From Hyaloperonospora brassicae (lineage: Eukaryota > Oomycota > Peronosporomycetes > Peronosporales > Peronosporaceae), in contig CANTFL010001018.1 in assembly GCA_947650285.1 (NCBI GenBank), forward strand, positions 80,658-144,657: a DNA stretch of 64,000 bases. The letters run 5' to 3'. The translations under genes and the position numbers were made by a program. Positions within the stretch are counted from its first letter, which is position 1; each line of letters opens with the position of its first letter. Under the pieces are notes generated by a model that was not told the origin of the DNA, ran no database searches, and saw only the letters and a program-made list of their open reading frames with translations. Shown in pieces: positions 10,301 to 21,116 of the stretch.

Positions 10301-13300
10301 CGAAGGTGGCAGATGGTGATGCTGTGCGAAGCTTGATTCCTTATCTGCGCCGAGAAATCGTTCAGCGTCTATGCGTTGGACCGTGCGCTCATAGTGACCT
10401 CTCTAAAATTGCAAACGAGTTTTTCTTGAGTCGGGAAAGCTTGTTCCCGGTCAACTTTTCAGGTGGCCCAATTCTCGATCAAATCTTGAAGGAGGTTTGT
10501 GTCGAGGCAGGGTTCTCAGCGACCTCAGGCACTGGAGATTCGTCTGCACCGAACGGCGGTAAATTTCTGTACCGATTGAAGCCAGAACTGCTCGCAGAGT
10601 ATTCCCCGACTTTTGTACACCTGACGCGCAAGCAACATGAAGCAGCACATGAGAACTGGTTTCAGCACCGCCTCCGCTCGTCCAAGAAAAGAGAGCAAGA
10701 GCAAGTAGACGGTAGTCCCAACGACACCCACTCGACGTGGCTGGACTATCCGATGGTCAACATGTTTTTGCCATGTCCCCTGGGTTTCCGGCTGTCTCGT
10801 GTTTCGATTCTGCATGAAGACGCCCGACGATTAGTGTACGAGTCTTTGTGGCGTGCAACAACTGATGCTCACACCTGCCTGAGCGTTCTTTCGAGAGCTG
10901 TGCACTTGTTCACGCTTCAGCTGTATGTCGTGGAAGACGTGCGTTACTTTCAAACGATGGTCTCCGCCTCGGACGCAGAACGTTTTGAGCTCGAACGAGC
11001 TTCTCGCATCGCGAACGACTTTATTGAGTGGATCCCGCGAGAACAGTCTAGGTGGTGCTCCGATGCGGGGCCACGTTGCGCTATTTTGCACTTGCTGTTG
11101 AAGCTGAATCCCTGGTCCAGCCACGGTGGTAGTGCAAGTATGACAAAATTGGACGGCGATCAGAAGCACGAGATTGGTCGTGGCATCGACTGGCTGTTAC
11201 ATCGGTTGTCCCGAATAAGCCCCGAGTGTCGAAGTGTGGTAGAGCGACATCAAGTGACGGAACAAGAGTCGCGCGACGAAGCTGCACGCAAGTTGGCCTT
11301 AGCGCAACGGCGAAAAGAAGCACAAATGCGGGCAATACAGCAGATGCAGCAGCGACAGGCAGCTTTTGCTGAGCAAATGAAGTCGATGGCAACTGACGCT
11401 GAGCATGGTCCTGCTGGTGACGATGAGTCTGGCACAGATGGCGAACGCGAAAAATATACACCCAATGCATCTGACAATGCTGGCGACGACAGTGACGTTG
11501 ACATGAATGCAAGCGAAGACACCATGAATGACGACGCGGCGGTGGTGGAATGTGCAATGTGTCACTCGGTGAACTCCGAAAATAGCTTTATGTGCTATGT
11601 TGGCTTTGCGCAGTGCTCGCCTGCTTTTTCTCCGTTGAACGGTGGCTCACATGGCCACTTCCTGAGCACACCCATGGACGAGATGCACGTTGGTGAGGAC
11701 ATACCCGTGCATGTGCGTTTATGCGGTCATTCGGTACACCACAAATGCTGGGAATCATACCATACTTCCCAGTTCCAGCGCGCGATTACTGGCGGGCATC
11801 ATCGACATGCACTGAATGCTGTTGACGTCACGAAGAAAGAGTTTTTGTGCCCGTTGTGCAAATCAATCTCAAACGTGCTGATTCCAACCACAACGGAGTC
11901 AGAAATCAAGTATCTCCCGATTGTTCGGCGCATGGTATCGACCGATGGATCCGATGAAAAAGCCAGGGTACCTGTCAACCAGTTGGAGATGGTTCGATGG
12001 CTGAAGCGTGCTGTCGGAAAGGTTGAAGAGAAGCATGCAGTGTCAGAAGAGAGGCACACACTTCCCAATGCTGATACGGATGGTGTAACAACGGGTGTTT
12101 GCAAAAACGTGAATGCGGAACGCTTGAACGAAACATGTGAGCTAGCCTCTATTTTGTCAGGTCGGGAGGATCCCGACGAGACGCAGCACTTGAAGAAGTG
12201 GTTAGAGGACGGCCTGTCATCAGTCTGCATGGCAATTCACAAGGTGGCGTGCGGTGCAATGCAGAAGTCTCAGCCAGAACGCTACACAACCTCGGGTTGC
12301 AATGCGCTCTTTCACACATTGCTCTGCTGTTTCCTCCACACCAATAACTCGGATCAGTTGCGCGAGTCGCTCTTCCTGGAAGCAATGCGCTTCCTACCCT
12401 TGATGCTAAAGCATATCAATGCACGCTTTGTCACGAATTCTTTGGTGGCTCCGACCGACTTGCACACAAAAATCGTCCACTTGTTATACTATGGCGGGTC
12501 GGACGTTCTTCCCGATGGAACCGTGGTGCTCGAAAGTGAACATCCGACCACGCAGACACAAACTCGAAAACAGAGTCAGTGGGGCAAGGTGCGATGGCCA
12601 CAAAAGCCTTTGCTACTTAATCACTTGGGTAGCGTGCTGATGAAGGGTTTACTCTTTGCAACGAGCGAGGAAGATGCAGTCTACATAGCTCGACTCGTGG
12701 TGCTTGCACGTCTCGTGCAAACGTTGCTGTGGTATGCCATCACACGCAAAGAGGAATTTACGAATTTCATGGCAGACGATCTCGCGTTCTCGGAGGATAA
12801 CGTAGCGCTGTTTGCCGCCTGCTTTTTTGACGAGAGTGCAATTGCTGACGATGCAAAGAATGATGGAGATACTCGCGTAAATCGAGAATGTGCTGTAGGA
12901 CATGCCCTGGAGCTGCTTCTTGACGCACTTGTGGGCAAATGTGACGGTGCTTTCCACGTGGAGCGTATTACTGACAGGCAGCAGCTTCTGAATGTCGTTG
13001 CGTGTGAAGTTGTACCTCTTGCCAAGGTGGCTACGTTTATGATTCAATCCTTGACCACGCGGGCGACGTCACGCTATCGCCACGGGACACCTGCGACTTC
13101 AAAGCCAATATGTATTTCAAAAGAAGACGTGCTAGCTGTCGGGTTTGTGAAGCTGAATTCGTTGCAGTTTACTGCAAGAACACAGACTCGAGAACAAGCT
13201 GCTCTCGCTCAGCTTGTGTCTGGGTGGGTACACCGATTCAAGACAGCATACGAAGAAATGAACGATCCTCACGATGTTCTCCAGCAGTGGCTCACCACGG

Positions 13301-13902
13301 CCAACACCGATCGCGCTGAGCAGCTGACGCTATCGTCAGTACTGAGCCGGGACCTGCACACCATGCACTCGACCATTTCGGTCTTTAGCTCGGGCTCGAA
13401 CCGCACGCGGTATCTCCGCTCGCTGCCGCGACCATACGTGAAGTTTTACTCGGAACTGGCGAAGCGCAAGTGCCGATCGTGCAATCAGTTCCCCGCGCGT
13501 CCTGCTGTGTGTCTGCTGTGCGGCATGCTGCTTTGTGCAGCCAACACGTGTCCATCGATCCATGCAGACAAGGGCGGGTACCCCGACGAAGCGAATCCAG
13601 GTGCATGCACTGTCCACGCTAAGAAGTGCGGCCGAGGCAGCGGCGTGTTCCTTCTCGTGCTCGAAGGCGCCGTGCTGCTCGTGTATTGGAAGCTCGCGGC
13701 GTATGTCGGGAGCCTCTACGTGGACGAGTATGGCGAAGAGTTTGGCGAGCGCAACCGCGAGCTCAGTAAGGGTCGCCCGCTCTACCTCAACGAGGAGCGG
13801 CGCGAGCGTCTCTTGCGTCTCTGGCTGCGCCACGAAATCCCAAACGAAGTGGTCAAGATTCAAAACAGCTCGGAGCGCGTGATCCGCAACAGCCACTACT
13901 AG
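7348..13902 (+). CDS. UBR-box / RING E3 ubiquitin ligase (N-recognin, UBR1/UBR2 type)
   Basis: Large N-end-rule ubiquitin ligase of 2,061 residues from five exons: 7348-7665, 7773-7925, 8016-8288, 8371-8607 and 8698-13902, all phase 0. The UBR box (about residues 89-157, split by intron 1) has the expected Cys/His pattern: CAYEF, CRVC, CVMCNDCF, HEHH, GGCCDCGD and FCTRH; it binds N-terminal basic residues in the family. Exon 3 holds a ClpS-like segment (YSVIVHYNELQTSQEF), used for bulky hydrophobic N-degrons. The RING at about 1279-1375 starts CAMCHSVNSENSF and continues LCGHSVHHKCW and FLCPLCKS. The C-terminal UBR autoinhibitory domain (about 1910-2061) has CRSCNQFPARPAVCLLCG. Length and domain order match UBR1/UBR2. 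Cytosolic or nuclear protein quality control is inferred from the family. Confidence 0.95.
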
Positions 13903-14316
13903 CTCTGGGCCACGCAGCGCCTGGGCGGCCGCCATGCATCTGGAAGACAGCAGTCAAGAAGGTCGACGCGAACTCGGTCAGTAGATGGCATGTTGAGGTG
14001 GTGGTCGAGCGCGCCCGACGATAGCAGAAAGAGTACCAACGTATCATGATTCACCTCCTCGTTTGGCGGACAAGTAGTATTAAGAGGAGAGCGCTCAAGT
14101 TGAAGTGACCAATTGTCGCGTCACCGACGCACACGCACACGTCCAGCGTAACCGTACCCACGCGTCGATCTGGCGCGCACCCGATTGGCTGAAACAGCGC
14201 GCACACGGACCCGTTTCGTCGCATCTAAGTGGCTGAAATCGCCAACCCACGACCTCAGGTGGCCAGAGTGTGGGCCTCCCCCCACTCCACAGAATTAGAC
14301 CCGCCTGCTACTGGAG
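13903..14316. other. Intergenic, promoter of succinyl-CoA ligase alpha
   Basis: About 410 bp between two plus-strand genes. No gene or motif can be recognised. Confidence 0.6.
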
Positions 14317-15510
14317 ATGATCGCCTGCCGAGTACCGCGCACGACCGCCGCAGCTATTACTACTGCGCAGGCCGCGCGCAGTATGTCTGCGTCTGCCAAA
14401 GTGTGGATCAATAAGGACACGAAAGTCATTTGTCAGGGGTTCACCGGCAAACAGGTACGCCACGTACTGACGATGCCGACGACGCGTAAAAAAAGTGTTT
14501 TTTATCGATTCGTACCCGTCCCCCAAACGTGGTGGCAACATCACTACTGTCTGTGGTGGTTACCCGTTACGAAGCTGTTACGCTGTTGGTGGTATGCGAC
14601 CTCCTTAACCTGTATGTTATACTGATTGTGGTCTGGCGACCAATCACGGACGCAATGTGTGTCTATCCTGCTGCATCCATAGGGGACGTTCCACTCGGAA
14701 CAAGCGATCGCGTATGGCACGCGCATGGTCGGCGGCGTGACCCCGAAGAAGGGCGGCTCGACGCACTTGGGCCTGCCTGTGTTTAACACTGTGGCCGAAG
14801 CAAAGCGCGAGACGGGGGCCGACGCGTCGGTCATTTACGTGCCGCCGCCGTTTTGCGCGGCGTCGATCATCGAAGCCATTGAGGCTGAGATCCCTCTCGT
14901 GGTCGCCATCACCGAAGGCATTCCGCAGCTCGACATGGTCAAAGTCAAGTGGCACCTCCGCAACCAGCGCACGACGCGGCTCATTGGGCCCAACTGCCCG
15001 GGCATTATCAAGCCAGGCGAGTGCAAGATGGGCATCATGCCAGGGTACATTCACCAGAAGGGCAAAGTGGGCATTGTGTCTCGCTCGGGGACGCTCACGT
15101 ACGAAGCTGTGGCGCAGACGACGGCTTTGGGCCTCGGCCAGTCGACGGTCATTGGCATTGGCGGCGACCCGTTCAACGGCACCAACTTCATTGACTGCCT
15201 CGAACGCTTTACCAACGACCCCGAGACAGAGGGCATCATCATGGTGGGCGAAATCGGCGGCTCGGCTGAAGAAGAAGCGGCCGAGTGGCTCATGGCGCAC
15301 GGCGACCCCAACAAGCCCGTGGTGAGCTTCATTGCAGGCACGACCGCTCCGCCCGGTCGTCGCATGGGTCACGCGGGTGCGATCGTGTCGGGCGGCAAAG
15401 GGACCGCTGCTGGCAAGTTTGCCGCGCTGGAAGCCGCTGGGGTTGCGGTCACGCGATCGCCTGCCCGTCTGGGTGTGACGCTCTTGGAGGAGATGAAGAA
15501 GCGGGCATAG
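14317..15510 (+). CDS. SUCLG1: Succinyl-CoA ligase alpha subunit, mitochondrial
   Basis: TCA-cycle enzyme subunit that works with a beta subunit to convert succinyl-CoA, ADP or GDP and phosphate to succinate, CoA and NTP. Two exons, 14317-14454 and 14683-15510, give 321 residues. The first about 27 residues are Arg/Ala/Ser-rich without acids, a typical mitochondrial targeting peptide. The CoA-binding Rossmann start is [15 protein letters not shown], joined across the intron. Later blocks include [36 protein letters not shown] and [10 protein letters not shown]. The phosphohistidine is His276 in [14 protein letters not shown]. The start is the first ATG giving a targeting peptide. All family blocks are present and the length is normal. 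Confidence 0.97.
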
Positions 15511-15741
15511 AGCGTGCCGTGTGCGTGCAGCGGTGGACGTGCAGTGATCGAGACGAGCGACAACGACGACGAGCGAGACGAGTGCTGGACGAACACGAGT
15601 TGCGCGGCTTCTCTGCTCGCTGGTCTCTTGTTGATGGAGCCATGTTAACTACCGACCACTAAGGAGCTGTTGAATGCTGTTGCCAATGGGCGAAAAGGTG
15701 CTGCAACGTGTGAACACTGAAGCCAGAGACGCTCCAGTCGG

Positions 15742-16113
15742 TTAGAGCTGCACGTCCTGGTACATCCACTTGTCGTCCTGGAGCTGCTGGGCTTTGCTCC
15801 GTAGAGCCGCAAGTGTCTCCTTGAACAAAGCTGACCACGTCACGACCATTAGTTAGCACCTTATAGTGTGTGGCACGTATAGTGTCCACGATACAGACGC
15901 TGTCAGTGGGCAGCCCGCACCGTTGTTCAAATCCTGCGCTGCTTCTTGGTCGGCCTTGCGCTTGTGCTCGAGTCGGGATAGCACTTGCAAAACTGTGCAT
16001 GACAGCATTCGAGTGAGTCCTTGGGTCGATAATGCAGTAATTGGGGTGTGGTACGTACGGCTGCTATTGCTGGCAGGAGCGCTAGAGGGTGTCGAGCTGG
16101 ACGGAAAGCTCAT
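15742..16113 (-). CDS. Small coiled-coil protein, unrecognised
   Basis: Three short exons (16113-16059, 15992-15921, 15830-15742) splice with good GT..AG borders and consistent phases into a 71-residue protein. It has a Ser/Pro-rich N-terminus, then two charged helices (LLQVLSRLEHKRKADQEAAQ and FKETLAALRSKAQQLQ) and an acidic, aromatic C-terminal tail (DDKWMYQDVQL). No signal peptide or membrane segment is seen. The frame only makes sense after removal of both introns, which supports real coding. The composition resembles small scaffold subunits of larger complexes, but I do not recognise the family. It is convergent with succinyl-CoA ligase alpha, 231 bp away. Confidence 0.6.
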
Positions 16114-18727
16114 GTTTAGTTGATGAATGAACGCCTTGCACACGCATAAAACGATGTGTCTGTTGCGTATAATATCAATTCTCAGGAGATAGTTGCATGG
16201 ACAAGAGAAGATATCGACGCGAGTGGGTGATTTGGTTGGATATTTGTCCGGATAATATCAAAGGTGCCGGTCGAGCAAAGATTTGCTAGACTGTGTGGAC
16301 TCTTTTGCTTTTGATCGAATGTGTAGGAAAGATAGCATTTTATATCAAGCAAGTAATGTCTTCTTCGAAGGCGGCAATCGTTTGCTGTCGATCGCAACGC
16401 ATCAGTCGGCACTACTGATACAGTAGAAGCGTTCGGATAGTATCTGCTATACGTACCCTGCGTCATTCAAATGTTAGTCGGTTGTGATCGCTGCGAACAC
16501 GTGAGCTTTGCTTTGGCATGTAGCTCGTGCTTTTACTGTAGGTATGAAAGTAGACTTGAGCTTATCGTGACCGAGTCGGAAGTCAGCGATGCAGAGACCC
16601 CTAGAGCGAGCAAAGCTGCTTGGTCATGTCGTGCTCTCATGACGCTGAATACGTAGAGTTTGATATCACCAAAGGCGTAACGAAGGCCGTCGCCGTTGTG
16701 CCGAGTAGGGCATAGAGCTGCATGAGATGATCAGAGTGTCACGCTGATGGTGTCGGTGCAAGAGTCCATATTGCATCCGATTCAGAGGCTACAATACGGT
16801 GGACGTAACGGTTGCGAAAGAGCTTCTTGAGAAGGAGAGAGCACTCGGTCGTTGTAAGCATTGCAACAGCAATTGCTCGTTCGACGACGAATGGAATTGC
16901 GTTGACGGTATTGCAGAACAGGTCGGAAGACGGACGGAGGATCGGTTACAGCCTTGCAGAAGCAAGACAAAATGTCAAGTGCGACAGTGTGTAGCCATCT
17001 ACGTGGAATACGTCGCGGAAGTCTAAGGCCTGCACGAGCTGTATATTGGATACGACATTGCCAAGTGCACTAGGGGGAGATTCGTGCACTTCATTGGGAA
17101 CTGAGATGCAGAGACTCACTTGTACAATGCGAACCTGAGCAAAGTGCTGTACGTGCGCAAGTATTCGTGGTGTACAGAGAGAAAAGCGAACGATCGCTAA
17201 GTTTATGCCGCTGGTGACGCTCCCCGATGCCGATTACGTATAGCGAACAGAGCCGTCTCGCCGATGCGAGAACAAGACAAAGGGACACAGAGAGTGCTGC
17301 AGGACGGCAGTATATGCGATTATGACGTAGCTATCGACTACGACGTTATGCAGTCGATAGCCACGTTGCGATATCACGGTACACTACTGGTGTAGGCACT
17401 TGCAAGTGCTTAGTTGCCGAAAACGATATGGCTTGACCAAACCTCCTTAGTCGAGTGCTGCCTTCGAACGGGCTTCCACAACAGTCGAGGCCCTCTTCCA
17501 GTATTAACGAAACTATCGCGACGATCAAAAAGAAGGTAAACAACGAGAGCCGCTATGTACGTCAAGGAAGCTGTGAAAACAGCTTTTTTGCTCCAATATA
17601 TTTGAACTCGCCGGCCTGAAACGAGGCATCGAGAGAGGAATGTACAAGATAGCGATCTGCTGAGTCTTCTCTGGCCACTGAGCACTGCAAGGAAGTCCGA
17701 GTTGCATGGGAGGCGGCAGCCTGCAAACTGGATGGGGCCTTCTTGCGCACGAGCTGGTTCACAGTATCAGATCGGTAAGGTCCATCAAGAGCCGGACCAG
17801 ATCGAGGGCACGGCATCTTGTGCTTCACCATCAGACATTCCACGAAAAGCATACGGCTGGAAGGACAGTCTGTGGCGTAGGACATGCTGATTTATGCAGT
17901 CAAAGACTGTTTAGAGCCTCGTTGCCGACGAACTCGCTAGTCGCGACGGTGTCGACATCATGTATCTGCATATATCAGCACAGACAACGGGCATTTCGTG
18001 GGCGGTAGAGCTTGGAACTTTGCGGTGCGACAGGGACGTATGGGGCAAGTAGATCACTTGCTTCATGGAAAGGTCCGCATCTACCGACCGACACTGCAGT
18101 TGTCTCGTAGTGGCTCGACATTCGTATTCACAGGATAGCACCAGTCAAACACGTTTAGTCGGTCTATGCTGTGGTCGAGCTGCTGCGCTACATTTGACAG
18201 CTTAACGTACGATACAAATGATCGTCGTCTCGCACTTCACGCGACTTGTTATGTAGCAGCAAATGGACGACGCTGTGTCGTACATCGATAAAAAAAAGGC
18301 ACCTCACTACTCTCTACCAACAAGCGGCCAGACGATCATATCGCACGGCAGGGCCACGACTGCTCGACGTGACTGACTGAAGAAAGACCCACTTGTCGTG
18401 TCGTTTAAACAACGTGTCGATACGCTTTTACCGAAAGGGGAAACCCAAGTCCACGTGATGGCCTTCCAAGCGGCATGCGAACCTAACGAGCGATTCGCCC
18501 CAAGCTCGAAAAAAGAAAACATCTTTGCGTGCGTTTCTACCACAACACAGCAGGCGATCCACGCACGCACACGCACACGCACCCACCCACCCAAAACAAA
18601 GACACACATAGAAACGCGATCCCAAAATAACAAACGCGCCAATCCCATCACTGCTCCCTCGATTTCTAACGCCAGGCCACACTGTACCCACTTCCATCGT
18701 AGAGCTCCTCCCAGCTATAACATCAAC
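16114..18727. other. Intergenic DNA, no supported gene
   Basis: About 2.6 kb. Several short open frames on both strands lack recognisable domains and splice logic. The last 330 bp before 18728 are open in frame with the CENP-B-type protein but read as His/Thr-rich low complexity and are more likely leader. Confidence 0.6.
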
Positions 18728-19594
18728 ATGAACGGCTCGCGCGACTCAACTCCCGCTCCGCCAGCGCGTCCCCACGTCCCGCGACCAGCCACCGACGCCC
18801 CCACATGTCCCACCACCCGCGCACCAGCTGCCCCGAAGCGCAAGCGCGTCGTGCTGTCCCTCCACGACAAGCAGCAAGTGCTCCAGCGCCTCGAACACGG
18901 CGAGCAGCCGCTTGCCCTCGCACAGGCGTTCGGCATCAGTCGGCAACAAGTGTCGGACATTAAGAAGAACCGCGACCGCATTCTAAGCTACTGCAGCGAG
19001 GCCAAGTGCCTCTTGAAGCTCAAGCGCAAGACGCTCAAGGCCGTGCCCGCGTCGTGCCCGGGCGTCGAGCAGGAGCTCTATCGCTGGCTCGTGCGGCAGC
19101 AGACGTTGGCCCGCGCTGTGTCGAGTGACGCGCTGTGGCAAAAGACGACGGACCTGTTTCGGCAGTACGCGGCTGAGCCCGCGCAGCGCTCGGTGGCTGC
19201 CATGACGTCGTGGCTCCGACAGTTCAAACAAGCGCACGGTCTTTACGACGTTGCGGACCACGAGCTGCAGCACTTGCCCGAGCAGTTTACACCGATGATG
19301 CACAACGCTGCGCTCACGTCTGGGGACGTTTCTGCTGCAGGGAAACCAGATGCAATGCTGACGGTGGATGATGGACGCGGGTACAGGTCTCCTCGTTGCA
19401 GGAGGGACGAGCGCGGGAACTCACCAGCACAAGATCAGATACCGACGCGGGTCGTGTCGTTGCAGACGACCGTTGACACGCTTGGCCAGCTAAATCATCA
19501 GTTGTCCAAGTTTGAACGCGAGATGGCCATGAAGCTCGACTATCTCGATGAACGCGTCGCCAAGTTGTGCTACTTTGTGCTACCGTCGCCGTAG
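18728..19594 (+). CDS. CENP-B / Psq-type helix-turn-helix protein without a transposase domain
   Basis: A 288-residue DNA-binding protein. After a Pro/Ala-rich N-terminus, residues about 37-86 form a Psq/CENP-B N-terminal helix-turn-helix: KRKRVVLSLHDKQQVLQRLE, then ALAQAFGISRQQVSDIKKNR. Residues about 109-175 resemble the second CENP-B/Tc5 DNA-binding domain, with ELYRWLVRQQTLARAVSSD and SWLRQFKQAHGL. In pogo and Tigger transposases a DDE nuclease follows; here the protein instead ends in a helical segment (about 245-282) that may dimerise. It is therefore probably a host gene derived from a pogo-like transposase, or a transcription or chromatin factor. I chose the ATG at 18728 because residues before it are low-complexity. 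The DNA-binding domains are well supported; the role is inferred. Confidence 0.78.
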   Translation: MNGSRDSTPAPPARPHVPRPATDAPTCPTTRAPAAPKRKRVVLSLHDKQQVLQRLEHGEQPLALAQAFGISRQQVSDIKKNRDRILSYCSEAKCLLKLKRKTLKAVPASCPGVEQELYRWLVRQQTLARAVSSDALWQKTTDLFRQYAAEPAQRSVAAMTSWLRQFKQAHGLYDVADHELQHLPEQFTPMMHNAALTSGDVSAAGKPDAMLTVDDGRGYRSPRCRRDERGNSPAQDQIPTRVVSLQTTVDTLGQLNHQLSKFEREMAMKLDYLDERVAKLCYFVLPSP

Positions 19595-21116
19595 TGGAAC
19601 TAGCGGCAGTTTGTGGAGTACGTTGTTGTTGTGTGGTGGTCGAAGGCGGACAATTAATCGCATTCGTTGCGACGTGGAGTCAATGGAGCAACTTGAGACG
19701 ATTCGGATGACGTGGATGACACATGCACGCAGGGGCAATGAATGTATGCACCAAGATTTGATTCGGCGGTCTGTAGTTGTCAGTCGAGATTGGATGGCGG
19801 CGAGCTCACGCCGTCTTTGTCGTGAAGCGTCTGGCGAAAGATGGTCAAGGGGGTACCAAAAGAGCAGCCGACACCTGAGCAGAGCCGAGCATCTCTTGCC
19901 TGTTGTACTCACGTACCTGACTGGCGGATCATATACCTGACACAGCTGATGGACGCTGCGAGCCAAAGTGCGGTCAAGGCAAAGGTGTGCAAGGCGTTAC
20001 CGTAGGGTGGATACTCGGTCATGTCTACAGCACAACTCGATCTTTCGTGCGTTGAACGAATGGCGCCTCTTTCCAGCTATCAGACAGACACGTCTCAACG
20101 CCATTCACGTTGTTATTGTTGCGGCTCGAAGCAGCTAATGGCCGTATCGATCGGTACACGTCAAGTGAAAGGCTATTCTCGCTCTATTGAGATGGAGATG
20201 TGTGGCGTAACGATGCGACGCACGCTGCAGCTTGGTGGACTGAACCGTCGTAGCTCTCGGCTACGGCCTTGTTCGTGGTCATACGCTCGAGAGCGGCCTT
20301 CCACATGACGACGGTCGCCGAATGCAAACTTGTTGTTCCCTTTTAGCACTACACGGACGAAACAAAGTGGACCCGACAGCTTGACAGCGAACCGAATCGT
20401 AGCAAAAGACTTGGCTCAGGAACGCACTGCTTGGAAAAGTGTGCGCTTACATGGCACGTTGGGCAAACCAATGTAAGCTCAACCTGATTGCACAATGCTT
20501 TACAAGATAGAAACTGGGACACGCTGTTCATCTGTCCGGTGCTTTCGTTGTCCAGTGTGGTAAATTCCACGAACGCCCAGCGAGAAAATTTGGAAAGCAA
20601 CCGATCGTAGACACGTGTGAAGTCTCAACTCGGAGGATCACATGAGTTGAAACGGAGTCGCGCACTTGTCGAAGAAACGACGAAAATGTCGTGCGACAAG
20701 ACCAGTCCCTTGTCGACGTTTTGTGCAAATTGGGTGTGAACAGTCGCTCCTGAACGGGAAATGTAACGGCTTCCGTCCAGATGGCAGACGTCTTCTTTGT
20801 CCATTTGTGCCGACTCATTGTGGTATCACGACGGTGTCTTTCGACTTGTCCTCGCCACCGTATGTCTTGTACGCGCTGCGACATTCGAGTACTTTTTCTT
20901 GATGAACCTGTGGTCAGCTGAAGCGAAACGTAGTCACCGCCATCACTTCGAACGGACGCCCGCAACAGATGTGACAAATCCAATCGTCGTTGCACCGGCT
21001 GGACGCTCGAGTGTCATCCGCTACAAACATCGAGCGACTCGCTGCAAAATTTATGATTCGATTACTTTTTGACGACTCCTGCGATTTCCGTAAATACACG
21101 TACTTGTACCACCGGC
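19595..21116. other. Intergenic DNA, no supported gene
   Basis: About 1.5 kb between the CENP-B-type gene and the 3' end of the HECT ligase. No domain-bearing frames were seen on either strand. Confidence 0.6.

Noticed and set aside
18398..18727. N-terminal extension of the CENP-B-type protein from an earlier ATG
   Set aside because: The segment is His/Thr/Arg-rich with CA repeats; the downstream ATG gives a cleaner start.
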